A stretch of DNA of 64,000 nucleotides from Algoriphagus halophilus (GTDB lineage Bacteria > Bacteroidota > Bacteroidia > Cytophagales > Cyclobacteriaceae). Location: the NCBI RefSeq assembly GCF_900129785.1, contig NZ_FSRC01000001.1:1674001-1738000 (forward strand), written 5' to 3'. The position numbers were made by a program, and so were the translations under genes. The notes beneath the pieces are model-generated. The model was not told where the DNA came from. It did not search any database and was given only the letters and a program-made list of their open reading frames with translations. This document shows positions 53,584 to 61,805 of this stretch, piece after piece. Numbering within the stretch: the stretch's first letter is position 1; each line of letters starts with the position of its first letter.

Positions 53584-53961
53584 TTACTCTTTATGATCTG
53601 GTCCCATATCAAAGGAGGTAGATAACATGTTAATGGTTTCGTGAGCTACTTTTATGTTATACTCATAAGCCAGACTTTTATAATTGACTAAGTCAACGAT
53701 CGTACCGATAAAGCAAAGACCTACGGTCAAAATATAGAGAATACCCAGTCCTATTTGTCCTAGGATAAATCGATGCAAACCAGCGAAGCCAAAGAAACCT
53801 AGCAAAGTAAGGATTAAGATCATTTGAGCATCTTTTCGTCTTGCTCTATAAACTTGTGCAAATAGAGATGCTTGGTCTTCGTCCATGTTTTTCATCAATC
53901 CCTGGATATATCCCAGTTCCATTCCTTCCAATTCAGGAAGATGTCTCAATACATTAGCCAT
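53584..53961 (-). CDS. TM2 domain membrane protein
   Basis: The N-terminal 45 residues are helical and charged. The rest is a TM2 domain: LLGFFGFAGLHRFILGQIGLGILYILTVGLCFIGTIVDLV contains two helices joined by a short loop with the family Gly/His/Arg pattern (cut here into two helices of about 20 residues). The function of TM2 proteins in bacteria is unknown. The gene overlaps the end of the DUF2752 gene by 8 bases, so the two are translationally coupled. Confidence 0.82.
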   Translation of the reverse strand: MANVLRHLPELEGMELGYIQGLMKNMDEDQASLFAQVYRARRKDAQMILILTLLGFFGFAGLHRFILGQIGLGILYILTVGLCFIGTIVDLVNYKSLAYEYNIKVAHETINMLSTSFDMGPDHKE

Positions 53962-54259
53962 AATTGTGTGTTGTTTTAAGGTTTTTAATTAGTTGCCAAA
54001 TTCTAGAGAAAATCACTACGTAAGCAAGCATCGCCAAAGGATGCATGGACCATGAAGCTTGAAAATCGCCTCTTGCAAGGAGATTCATAGATCTTCCCAA
54101 TCCACATCCTGGACACCAACTAAATCCAAGTTGATCCAAAGGGCAAAGACTCATATGAGGCTCAGCACCCGGTTCAAGCATCAGGATTGCTATCAAACTC
54201 CCTATCCAGAAGAATAGCTCTAGGGGGAATCGTTGTAGCCGTTGTGTTATTTCCTTCAT
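53954..54259 (-). CDS. DUF2752 small membrane protein
   Basis: A 101-residue protein with a Cys-rich motif, CPLDQLGFSWCPGCGLGRSM, typical of DUF2752, then hydrophobic helices (LAMLAYVVIFSRIWQLI) and an N-terminal one (LELFFWIGSLIAILML). The Cys may bind a metal or form disulfides. The function is unknown. The last bases overlap the TM2 gene start. Confidence 0.82.
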   Translation of the reverse strand: MKEITQRLQRFPLELFFWIGSLIAILMLEPGAEPHMSLCPLDQLGFSWCPGCGLGRSMNLLARGDFQASWSMHPLAMLAYVVIFSRIWQLIKNLKTTHNYG

Positions 54260-54367
54260 GCCTATTATGATACGAAAAAGGTGCCATTACCTAAACATAG
54301 CCTAAATAGCCCAATTTCGAAGGTTACAAAAAATATATGAGTGGTAAACGTACAAATTTATGTACGA

Positions 54368-55450
54368 TTATGAACGCTTTTGTTCAGGTAAATGAATCTG
54401 TACTGCCTCTCCGAATTGATTGGAATAGCTCAATTCGAATTCTTTCATGAATCTAGCATGAGATTGGTTACCGGCATAATTTTTCCAGCCTAATAATTTA
54501 AAAATTGACCCGACTACCTCTGGGATAAAAATAGGTTCAGAGTGAATCCCTAAGGCTTGAGAAGCTTCCTTTCCCACCAAAAATGAAACGAGCGCTTCTG
54601 ATTTTCCCTTAAGGAAGGTTTCCTTTTGGTTTTGCTCAAAGTAGCTCAATAGGGATTGGATCAATTTCTCACCTGCCGCGGAATTTCTTAAATGTCTTTT
54701 TCTAATCAATTGCTCTAAAACAAATGCCTCTTTGCTTGTCTCTGGCCAAAACTCAGTCTGGATACCCAATAATTTCCCCAAATATTTCCAATAGGCTAAA
54801 AGATTCTCACTTTCCTCTTTGGTGACAGTAGCTCTCACTTTTCTCATTCCCCTGACCACCAGTAAACTAAAAGCGAGATTGGTGCCGATCAGATCCTCTT
54901 GATTAATGGGTTTACCAAATTCGGGCTTCCAATCATGGGCATAATGATGAATGAAAAATCTACTGTATGCATGGATTAAGCGAATTTTAGCGCATGTCAA
55001 AAAAGCCTGATATGAATCAATAAAAGCTCCGGGTTTAAATACATCCAAAAGAAATTTTGCTGTTTCTCCTAAGCGTTTACCCGAATCTTCTAGGATTCTC
55101 TTAGATCTAACAAGTACTTCTGCTCCATTGGCAAAAGCATAACAATAAGGCAAGGAATAAAATCCCAACATGGCTAAATAGGTATCTCCTCGCTTATTAA
55201 AAAACGCTTGCCCCTGAATCAAGGATTTTCTTTCTTGACTGGTAGCAGGATTATTATAATCTTCGAAAAATAAATGAAGTGATGCTGGGAAATGAGCAGG
55301 GATCTTAGAAGGGATTTCTTCCCATAGGTTGATTTCTGAACTTAACTCAGGAAAATTGATTAGATCCATCACAGCTCGGTCAGCCAGTGGATCTTCTTGT
55401 TTTCTCAGTTCATCGAACTGTTGAGGATGGTACAATTTTAGTTTACTCAC
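54368..55450 (-). CDS. MpaB/Lcp-like oxygenase family protein (DUF2236)
   Basis: A member of the family of ER-bound oxygenase MpaB and latex-clearing protein Lcp, heme enzymes that cleave polyisoprenoids or oxidise lipids. The core is FYSLPYCYAFANGAEVLVRS, GKRLGETAKFLLDV, and KIRLIHAYSRFFIHHY, where His in LIHAYSR corresponds to the heme ligand. No signal peptide is seen, unlike secreted Lcp. The substrate is unknown; the context gives no hint. It is divergent from the propeller gene at 55500. Confidence 0.8.
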   Translation of the reverse strand: MSKLKLYHPQQFDELRKQEDPLADRAVMDLINFPELSSEINLWEEIPSKIPAHFPASLHLFFEDYNNPATSQERKSLIQGQAFFNKRGDTYLAMLGFYSLPYCYAFANGAEVLVRSKRILEDSGKRLGETAKFLLDVFKPGAFIDSYQAFLTCAKIRLIHAYSRFFIHHYAHDWKPEFGKPINQEDLIGTNLAFSLLVVRGMRKVRATVTKEESENLLAYWKYLGKLLGIQTEFWPETSKEAFVLEQLIRKRHLRNSAAGEKLIQSLLSYFEQNQKETFLKGKSEALVSFLVGKEASQALGIHSEPIFIPEVVGSIFKLLGWKNYAGNQSHARFMKEFELSYSNQFGEAVQIHLPEQKRS

Positions 55451-55499
55451 AGCTTTCTAACATGCATTTTGTACTTTGGTTGATCAATTTTAGAAAAAA

Positions 55500-56393
55500 A
55501 TGAAAATTCTATATACCCTATTACTAGTTAGTCTTTCCAGTTTTTCCGGAATTGTTCTAGCTCAAGGGGGATTTGACCTTTGGGTAGTTGAAACATCAGG
55601 GAAATCCGGTAACCTCAAAATACATCCTGAAACAGCTTATGCTTTGACTGATAGGCCTGAATATGATAATCAGCCCAGCTTTATCAACGAATACCAGATG
55701 GTTTTTTCGGCGGCAGATGAAAATGATAATTTTGATATCATTGTATACAACTTCAATTCCAAGAAGTTTACCAATATGAGCCGTACTTCCGATAGGAATG
55801 AAAACTCACCCACCATTACAGATTGTGGGATGTATATTTCTGCGGTAGTATCAGAACCGGATAAAAAACAACGGATATGGTTATATCCAATTAATTTTGA
55901 ACCTGCCGAGCTTTTGTATGATGACATTGAACCGGTAGGTTATTACGACTGGTATGATAATAAAGCAGCGATGTTTGTTTTGGGAGATCCTAATACCTTG
56001 GTTTATGCCAGAGGGAGAAATGATTTGATAGAAATTGATTCAAATGTGGCTCGATCAATTAATAAACGTCCAAAAACCAGTGAAATAACTTATTTATCTA
56101 CTGCTGATTTTCGTAATGTTGCGGATCAACAAGCCTACCTTTTAAAAAGTTATGATATTGAGACCGGGGAAAGAGCTGAATATGGTTTTGGATTGGAAGG
56201 CTCTCAGGATTTCATTTGGCTGGATAAAAAGTATTTATTGATGGCAAAAGGGAATGACATTTATAAAAGAAAATACACAGATAATAACTGGGAACTGATG
56301 GGAACCATCCAATCTGATACCCACCAAAACATATCAAGAATGGCTTACAGCGAAGATTTAGATCTTTTAGTAGTAGCCATGGAAAGAAAATAA
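55500..56393 (+). CDS. Exported TolB-like propeller protein
   Basis: A signal peptide (MKILYTLLLVSLSSFSGIVLAQ) is followed by repeats of the WD40/PD40-like type: NQPSFINEYQMVFSAADENDNFDIIVYNF, then NSPTITDCGMYISAVVSEPDKKQRIWLY (given in part). I read this as a beta-propeller scaffold, not an enzyme. The function is unknown. It is 12 bp upstream of the gluconolactonase-like gene, so both are probably in one operon. Confidence 0.7.
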   Translation: MKILYTLLLVSLSSFSGIVLAQGGFDLWVVETSGKSGNLKIHPETAYALTDRPEYDNQPSFINEYQMVFSAADENDNFDIIVYNFNSKKFTNMSRTSDRNENSPTITDCGMYISAVVSEPDKKQRIWLYPINFEPAELLYDDIEPVGYYDWYDNKAAMFVLGDPNTLVYARGRNDLIEIDSNVARSINKRPKTSEITYLSTADFRNVADQQAYLLKSYDIETGERAEYGFGLEGSQDFIWLDKKYLLMAKGNDIYKRKYTDNNWELMGTIQSDTHQNISRMAYSEDLDLLVVAMERK

Positions 56394-56405
56394 TAACTAA
56401 ACTTT

Positions 56406-57320
56406 ATGAATCCAATCAAACACACGCTCATTTTTGCCGCGCTTTTAGCCTCCAATACTTTATTGGCCCAAATTGAAGATAGAGGTGGTGTAGTAGCAAG
56501 AAATGCTGAATTAGTAAAAGTGAAGGATGGTTTTACCTTTACAGAAGGCCCTGCAGTAAACCGAATGGGAGATATCTTTTTCACTGATCAACCCAATAAT
56601 AAGATTTATAAATGGTCTGCCGGCAGCAATGAAATCACCCTTTTTAAGGAAAACGCAGGTCGGTCAAATGGAATGTATTTCTTACTGAATAATACCTTGA
56701 TTACCTGTGCTGATGAAAAAAATGAACTTTGGTCAATAGATCAGGATGGAAATGAAGAGGTAATTTTATCAGGGTTTAAAGGAAATAAATTAAATGGACC
56801 AAACGACCTTTGGGTTCGTCCAAAAGGTGGGTTGTTCTTTACTGACCCGCTTTATCCTAGAGAATATTGGGAAGGTAATCGAAGTCCAGAAATGGAACAA
56901 GATGGTCAGCATGTATATTTTGTTTCTGAAGACCGGTCGGAGTTTTTCCAAGTAACGGATGATTTGGTTAAACCCAATGGAATTGTAGGGACACCTGACG
57001 GCAAATACTTATTTGTATCCGATATCGGAGCCAACAAAACCTACAAATATGAAATCCGGGAAGATGGATATCTTACGAATAAAACCCTTTTCTGTGAAAA
57101 AGGCTCTGATGGGATGACCATTGATTTTAAAGGGAATTTGTACTTGACCGGAGATGGGGTAACCGTATTCAATAGGAATGGAGATCAAATTGCTCATATC
57201 CCTGTACCCGCTAAATGGACAGCCAATGTAGTTTTTGGAGCATTGGATAGAAAGACGCTATTTATTACTGCCATGGATGCGGTATATACACTTCAAATGA
57301 AAACCAGAGGAGTTTGGTAA
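56406..57320 (+). CDS. Exported SMP-30/gluconolactonase-like hydrolase
   Basis: A signal peptide (MNPIKHTLIFAALLASNTLLAQ) precedes a six-bladed SGL domain. Family motifs are FTEGPAVNRMGDIFFTDQPNN with the metal Glu, NGPNDLWVRPKGGLFFTDPLYP with Asn-Asp ligands, and KPNGIVGTPDGKYLFVSDIGAN (each given in pieces). Such enzymes open sugar lactones using calcium or zinc. The location is periplasmic. It probably forms an operon with the propeller gene upstream. Confidence 0.88.
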   Translation: MNPIKHTLIFAALLASNTLLAQIEDRGGVVARNAELVKVKDGFTFTEGPAVNRMGDIFFTDQPNNKIYKWSAGSNEITLFKENAGRSNGMYFLLNNTLITCADEKNELWSIDQDGNEEVILSGFKGNKLNGPNDLWVRPKGGLFFTDPLYPREYWEGNRSPEMEQDGQHVYFVSEDRSEFFQVTDDLVKPNGIVGTPDGKYLFVSDIGANKTYKYEIREDGYLTNKTLFCEKGSDGMTIDFKGNLYLTGDGVTVFNRNGDQIAHIPVPAKWTANVVFGALDRKTLFITAMDAVYTLQMKTRGVW

Positions 57321-57346
57321 AAAAAATGGGGATTAACAATCCCCAT
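57319..57346 (-). terminator. Terminator of the FrnE-like gene, overlapping its last codons
   Basis: ATGGGGATT (57326-57334) pairs with AATCCCCAT (57338-57346) around a three-base loop; on the minus strand a run of T follows. The stem includes the stop codon and the last codons of the gene, so the hairpin is compact and shared with coding sequence. Confidence 0.8.
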
Positions 57347-58040
57347 CTAGTTCACAAGAATTTTCATCTGAGCCCTGAACAAATTGTAGTTCAGGGTTTT
57401 CTTTTATAAAATCGGCCCAAGCTTTTTCTAACGTTTGGTCAAATACCTGATCTGCTTGTGCACCGGATATACCAAACTTCCTATCCAAAACAAAGAAAGG
57501 AACACCTTGAACCCCTATTAGTCTGGACTCATAGATATCCTTTTCAACTTCTTCATGAAACTTATCGGACTCAAGCATTGCTTTGATTTCTCCGGCATCC
57601 AATCCCACTTCCGTACCTAAATTCTGTAAGGTTTCGAAATCATCCACATTTTCTCCTTGTGTAAAATAAGCGTTCAATAACCGCTCCTTCATGTCAGCCC
57701 CTTTTCCAGCAACTTCCGCAAAGTGAATCAGTCGATGGGCATTTTTTGTATTGGCCACCACTGTTTGTTCCATGTTGAATTCCAATCCCTCTGATTTAGC
57801 CATTTCTACCACTTGTGAAGTAATCTGAAGGGTTTGTGGCATTGACCAACCTTTAGATTTGGAAAGATATTCTAAGGAATTTAAGGATGGATCTGTCACT
57901 TGATCTGGATTCAATTGGAAACTCTTCCATTCGATCTTCACCTGGTTTTTATGAGGAAATTTAGCTAGGGCTTTTTCCAGTTTTCTTTTTCCGATGTAGC
58001 AAAATGGACAAACTACATCAGACCAAATTTCAATTTTCAT
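57333..58040 (-). CDS. FrnE-like DsbA-family thiol oxidoreductase
   Basis: A cytoplasmic 2-hydroxychromene isomerase/DsbA-fold protein. The active-site motif is CPFC in DVVCPFCYIGKRKLE (about 10-13), and the cis-Pro is in GVQGVPFFVLDRKFG near 180. No signal peptide. FrnE was named for frenolicin synthesis, but relatives such as Deinococcus FrnE act in disulfide and stress chemistry. The C-terminal CELDGDC has two Cys, which in some FrnE form an extra motif. It is divergent from the zinc-ribbon gene. Confidence 0.88.
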   Translation of the reverse strand: MKIEIWSDVVCPFCYIGKRKLEKALAKFPHKNQVKIEWKSFQLNPDQVTDPSLNSLEYLSKSKGWSMPQTLQITSQVVEMAKSEGLEFNMEQTVVANTKNAHRLIHFAEVAGKGADMKERLLNAYFTQGENVDDFETLQNLGTEVGLDAGEIKAMLESDKFHEEVEKDIYESRLIGVQGVPFFVLDRKFGISGAQADQVFDQTLEKAWADFIKENPELQFVQGSDENSCELDGDC

Positions 58041-58099
58041 AAGATTTTAATTTACTTATGTTCAAATAGAATTTTAAACAAAAGAGTTCACTGAGCACA

Positions 58100-58255
58100 T
58101 TGAAAACCAAAGAATGCCCTTCCTGCGCAATGGAAGTTGATGTAAATGCGAAAGTTTGTCCGATCTGTCAATTTGAATTTCCAAAAAAATCCCCTTGGAT
58201 CATGTGGATGGCAATTTTCCTTTTAATCGTATGGATTGTATCTTACATTCTTTAA
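58100..58255 (+). CDS. Small zinc-ribbon membrane protein, 51 residues, TTG start
   Basis: This short frame has no ATG near its start; I propose the TTG at 58100, the frame being open back to a TAG at 58067. The peptide starts LKTKECPSCAMEVD, with Cys at 6 and 9, and continues KVCPICQFEFPKK with Cys at 20 and 23, giving a CxxC-x10-CxxC zinc ribbon. A single transmembrane helix follows (WIMWMAIFLLIVWIVSYIL) and ends the protein. The arrangement is typical of small bacterial zinc-ribbon membrane proteins of unknown function. It lies 13 bp before the exported aminotransferase gene and is probably co-transcribed. Confidence 0.7.
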   Translation: MKTKECPSCAMEVDVNAKVCPICQFEFPKKSPWIMWMAIFLLIVWIVSYIL

Positions 58256-58268
58256 GAATCTCCTCCCC

Positions 58269-59522
58269 ATGAATAAAAGATCCTTTATTAAATCACTAGC
58301 CCTATTAGGCTTTAGTTCAAGTTCCCTTTTTAACTCAAAAGCGAAAGCTAAAAGCATTTATGAGCTAGATTTTAATGCGCCTGATATTTGGGATCAGATT
58401 CGTGCGGCCTATAAGTTGAAGCCAGACTATGTCAATTTAGAAAATGGATATTATTGTTTCTTACCAGAGGAAACACTGGAAAAGTATATTCAGCATTTGA
58501 GGGATGTAAATTACCATGCCTCTAGCTATATGAGAACTGTTCAATGGGATAATAAAGCTAAGTCTGCCGCCAAAGTTGCGGAATTAATCGGGGCTGGTCC
58601 TGAAGAGGTGGTTTTGACTAGGAATACTACAGAATCAATTGATTTGATTATTTCTGGATATCCCTGGAAAAAAGGAGACGAAGCCATTGTTTCCAATCAG
58701 GATTATGGCAGTTTGCTGAATATGTTTGAACTGGCCGAAAGAAGATACGGAATCAAAGTAAAACGTATCGACATTCCCATGCATCCTGAGAATGATGAAG
58801 AAATAGTAGATGTTTACGAAAAAGCCATTACTCCGAAAACGAAATTAATGATGGTGCCTCATATCGTGAATATCACAGGACATATTCTTCCTGTTCGAAA
58901 AATTGCGGATATGGCCCATAGCCATGGAGTCGAAATTATGCTGGACGGGGCGCATGCGGTAGGTCATTTTGATTTCAATATTTCAGAATTGAATTGTGAC
59001 TATTATGGCTCTAGCCTACATAAATGGCTAAGTGTACCCCTAGGTTGTGGGATGCTTTATGTTAAAAAAGGGAAAAGCCAGCAGATAAGACCTTTGCTTG
59101 CTCCTTACGAATTAGATCAAAAGACCCTCTTGAATTTAAATCATACAGGTACCCACGCAGTTTCTACTGATTTGGCGGTTCTTGATGCCATTGATTTTCA
59201 CAATAAGATGGGCAGCAAGCGAAAAGAAGAGCGCTTAAGGTATATTCAAAAATATTGGTCAGATCAGGTCAGGGATTTGCCAGGGGTCAATGTCAATACT
59301 CCAAAGGAACCCCAAAGGTCTTGTGGGATCGGGAATGTGGGCATAGATGCAGTGGAACCTGCAGATATGGCCAAGATTTTAATGGATAAATATAAGATTT
59401 ATACAGTGGGTATTAATGGTTCAGGTGTGCGTGGATGTAGAATATCCCCAAATGTGTACACTTCTGAAAATGACATGGATCAGTTTGTGAAAGCTATTAA
59501 AGAAATGTCAGGAAATGCATAA
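58269..59522 (+). CDS. Exported class V aminotransferase-fold protein
   Basis: A PLP enzyme resembling isopenicillin N epimerase and cysteine-desulfurase-like proteins. The ATG at 58269 is preferred over the TTG at 58236. It begins with a Tat/Sec-like signal (NKRSFIKSLALLGFSSSSLF). The PLP lysine is in SSLHKWLSVPLG near residue 260, and TRNTTESIDLIISG and MLDGAHAVGHFDF line the cofactor. A secreted PLP enzyme is unusual; its substrate could be an extracytoplasmic amino acid or cysteine derivative. No active Cys loop like that of NifS is visible. Confidence 0.85.
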   Translation: MNKRSFIKSLALLGFSSSSLFNSKAKAKSIYELDFNAPDIWDQIRAAYKLKPDYVNLENGYYCFLPEETLEKYIQHLRDVNYHASSYMRTVQWDNKAKSAAKVAELIGAGPEEVVLTRNTTESIDLIISGYPWKKGDEAIVSNQDYGSLLNMFELAERRYGIKVKRIDIPMHPENDEEIVDVYEKAITPKTKLMMVPHIVNITGHILPVRKIADMAHSHGVEIMLDGAHAVGHFDFNISELNCDYYGSSLHKWLSVPLGCGMLYVKKGKSQQIRPLLAPYELDQKTLLNLNHTGTHAVSTDLAVLDAIDFHNKMGSKRKEERLRYIQKYWSDQVRDLPGVNVNTPKEPQRSCGIGNVGIDAVEPADMAKILMDKYKIYTVGINGSGVRGCRISPNVYTSENDMDQFVKAIKEMSGNA

Positions 59523-59623
59523 CGGAATTTTATTTGGTTAAAACTCCCAAACAGGAATTATTGGTGGATATGAGTGTTATGGCAAAACTTTTGCAATGAA
59601 CCTTAAAAAAAATAAAGAATTAC

Positions 59624-59654
59624 TTGCAATTAGTTTTCAAAGAGTCCAAATTTG
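59624..59654 (+). promoter_or_regulatory. Candidate promoter of the arginine operon
   Basis: TTG (59624-59626) and CAAATTTG (59647-59654) fit the -33 and -7 boxes with a 20-base spacer and one mismatch (C for T in the -7 box). The leader ATG is 13 bases further, so transcription would start just before it. Pattern match only. Confidence 0.35.
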
Positions 59655-59667
59655 CTCCCCGAATCGA

Positions 59668-59787
59668 ATGAACACCCTTTCACACATAGCGCCAGCTTTC
59701 ATACATGCACTTCCTGTAGCAATAGTGAAGCCTGTTATGTTATTTTTCACTCCTTTGAGGAGGTATAGGTTCTTTTTTAGGGTTTAA
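59668..59787 (+). CDS. Possible arginine leader peptide ORF, 39 residues
   Basis: An ATG at 59668 begins MNTLSHIAPAFIHALPVAIV and the frame ends with TPLRRYRFFFRV and TAA. Four of the last ten codons before Val are AGG: Arg-Arg-Tyr-Arg-Phe-Phe-Phe-Arg. A hairpin and T-run follow at once (59779-59795), and an arginine-biosynthesis operon starts 108 bases downstream. This arrangement matches an attenuation leader in which ribosomes would stall when arginine is scarce. A shorter ORF may begin at the internal ATG 59737 and give 16 residues. The frame also extends back to an ATG at 59596, which I consider chance. Confidence 0.45.
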   Translation: MNTLSHIAPAFIHALPVAIVKPVMLFFTPLRRYRFFFRV

Positions 59788-59795
59788 CCCTTTTT
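59779..59795 (+). terminator. Hairpin and T-run after the arginine leader (candidate attenuator)
   Basis: AGGGT (59779-59783) pairs with ACCCT (59787-59791) around TTA, followed by TTTT. The stem is only 5 bp, so termination would be weak alone. The stem overlaps the last Arg codon and stop of the leader, so translation would control it. A second hairpin (CCGAA/TTCGG core, 59859-59874) lies just before the GNAT start and may also act. Confidence 0.4.
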
Positions 59796-59895
59796 GTTAC
59801 ACTTCGTTTTCCTACGTGGAGAACATATTCGCCTAATTCTTCCTGTTCTACTAATTTCCCCGAATCTTTTCGGGATATCCTTCATGCATTCAAAC

Positions 59896-60576
59896 ATGGA
59901 AAATATATCATTTAAAATCATAATGGCTGAGCCATACCACAAAAAATACGCAACCATCATCACTGATGAGATGGAAAATTCTGCGAAAGCTCGTGGTACA
60001 GGTATCGCTAAAAGAAGCCCAGCATACATCGAAACAAAAATGGATGAGGGGAAGGCAGTCATTGCGTTAACCCAAGATGGAACCTGGGCTGGATTCTGCT
60101 ATATAGAAGCTTGGGGGCATGGAAAATATGTTGCCAATTCAGGTCTAATTGTAGCTCCGGAATTTAGAAAATACGGACTTGCTAGAATGATCAAGCAAGA
60201 AATTTTCAAATTAAGTAGAAAGAAATATCCTGACTCCAAGATTTTCGGATTGACTACGGGTGCAGCAGTTATGAAAATCAACTCAGGTTTGGGCTATATT
60301 CCAGTTTCCTATGCCGATTTGACGGATGACAATGAATTTTGGAAAGGATGTCAAAGTTGTGTCAATTATGAGATTTTGATGAGTAAAAATCGTCAAAATT
60401 GCCTTTGTACCGCCATGTTGTATGATCCTGAAGCGAAAAAAAACCATGTAGAAGAACTCGCTTTAAGAAAGGATTTCAAGAAAGAGATCAAATTGTTTGA
60501 CCGATGGGTTAGATTAAAAAAATATGTGATGTTGAAAATCAATAAGTCCAAAGCTTCTGTGTTCAGCATCTTTTAA
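59896..60576 (+). CDS. GNAT acyltransferase in the arginine operon, likely ArgA substitute
   Basis: Probably acylates glutamate as the first step of arginine synthesis, with acetyl-CoA or, as in some Bacteroidota, succinyl-CoA. I start at ATG 59896 (MENISFKIIMAEP); the frame continues upstream to a TTG at 59794. Visible GNAT features are strand sequences KAVIALTQDGTWAGFCYI and NSGLIVAPEFRKYGLARMIKQE with the acyl-CoA loop of Arg-x-x-Gly-x-Ala type, then IFGLTTGAAVMKINSGLGY. The C-terminal 60 residues (LYDPEAKKNHVEELAL...) carry a CQSC and CLC pair of Cys, possibly a metal site. Its neighbours argG, argC and argD follow after 35 bp, which supports the role. Confidence 0.75.
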   Translation: MENISFKIIMAEPYHKKYATIITDEMENSAKARGTGIAKRSPAYIETKMDEGKAVIALTQDGTWAGFCYIEAWGHGKYVANSGLIVAPEFRKYGLARMIKQEIFKLSRKKYPDSKIFGLTTGAAVMKINSGLGYIPVSYADLTDDNEFWKGCQSCVNYEILMSKNRQNCLCTAMLYDPEAKKNHVEELALRKDFKKEIKLFDRWVRLKKYVMLKINKSKASVFSIF

Positions 60577-60611
60577 TAAAATTACCAGACCAATTGCCTA
60601 ATTAAAAACTG

Positions 60612-61805
60612 ATGAAAAAAATTGTTTTAGCCTACAGTGGTGGATTAGACACCACCTTTTGTGCCCTTCACCTATCCAAAGAGTTAGGGTATGAAGTTCA
60701 TGCCGTATTAGTTAATACAGGCGGATTTTCAACTGAAGAATTGAAAACTATTGAAGAAAGGGCTGGAAGTCTGGGCATTGCTTCTTTTAAGGTGTTGGAT
60801 GTGGTAGAAACGTATTACCAAGAAGTTATTAAGTATTTAATTTTTGGGAATGTCTTAAAAAATCAAACCTATCCCCTATCTGTATCGGCTGAAAGAATCC
60901 TTCAGGCTAAATCTTTAGCAGAATATGCCAAATCAATCGGTGCTAAATCTGTAGCACATGGATCCACTGGCGCCGGAAATGATCAGGTACGATTTGATAT
61001 GATCTTTCAAACCATTGTTCCGGATATTGAAATCATTACTCCTATCCGTGACCTGAAATTAAGTAGACAGGAAGAGATTGATTATCTGAAAATGCATGGC
61101 GTTTCCATGAACTTTGAAAAAGCAGCATATTCCATCAATAAAGGTATTTGGGGAACTTCAGTGGGAGGTAAAGAAACCTTAACCTCCTCAGATTATTTAC
61201 CTGAATCTGCTTGGCCAACACAAGTAACCGAAACAGAAGCCAAAGAAATTACTTTAACCTTTGAAAAAGGTGAATTAGTTGGTGTCAATAACAAGACTTA
61301 CGAGCATGCAACAGATGCCATTCTTGAGGTTCAGACATTGGCGGCTCCCTACGGAATCGGTAGAGATATTCACGTAGGTGATACCATTATCGGAATTAAA
61401 GGAAGAGTAGGATTTGAAGCAGCTGCTCCTTTGGTCATTATCAAAGGACACCAATTGTTAGAAAAGCACACGCTTACCAAGTGGCAAATGTTCTGGAAAA
61501 ACCAACAGGCGGAATTTTATGGAAATCACCTTCATGAAGGCCATTACCTGGATCCAGTGATGAGAAATTTGGAGGCATTCCTACAAAGCACGCAGGAATA
61601 TGTTTCAGGCACAGTTAGAGTATTACTTCAACCTTATCGATTTACCCTATTGGGAATTATCTCTGACCATGATTTGATGTCCAATAAATTTGGAAGCTAT
61701 GGGGAAATGAATAAAGGATATACTGCTGATGATGTAAAAGGATTTACCAGAATATTAGGGAATCAAACTGCCATCTTCCACAAGGTAAACGGAGAACATG
61801 AATAA
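60612..61805 (+). CDS. argG: Argininosuccinate synthase
   Basis: Joins citrulline and aspartate with ATP to give argininosuccinate. The P-loop type ATP motif is AYSGGLDTTF (about 7-16). Further family sequence is HGSTGAGNDQVRFD and SINKGIWGTSVGGKET. Length 397 is normal. It is co-transcribed with the GNAT gene and overlaps argC by 8 bases (61798-61805), so argC is likely to be translationally coupled. Confidence 0.95.
   Translation: MKKIVLAYSGGLDTTFCALHLSKELGYEVHAVLVNTGGFSTEELKTIEERAGSLGIASFKVLDVVETYYQEVIKYLIFGNVLKNQTYPLSVSAERILQAKSLAEYAKSIGAKSVAHGSTGAGNDQVRFDMIFQTIVPDIEIITPIRDLKLSRQEEIDYLKMHGVSMNFEKAAYSINKGIWGTSVGGKETLTSSDYLPESAWPTQVTETEAKEITLTFEKGELVGVNNKTYEHATDAILEVQTLAAPYGIGRDIHVGDTIIGIKGRVGFEAAAPLVIIKGHQLLEKHTLTKWQMFWKNQQAEFYGNHLHEGHYLDPVMRNLEAFLQSTQEYVSGTVRVLLQPYRFTLLGIISDHDLMSNKFGSYGEMNKGYTADDVKGFTRILGNQTAIFHKVNGEHE

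Larger units (their letters stand above)
59523..59895. other. 373-base 5' region of the arginine operon
   Basis: It contains a candidate promoter, a 39-codon leader ORF and two hairpins, listed separately. Other than these I see no gene or tRNA. Confidence 0.5.

Noticed and set aside
59596..59667. Longer version of the arginine leader ORF starting at 59596
   Set aside because: The first 24 residues look random, and the promoter-like boxes lie inside this stretch, so the ATG at 59668 is a better start.
59668..59787. A phenylalanine leader rather than an arginine leader
   Set aside because: Five Phe codons are present, but they are scattered and the downstream genes are for arginine, so Arg is the more likely signal; kept as an alternative.
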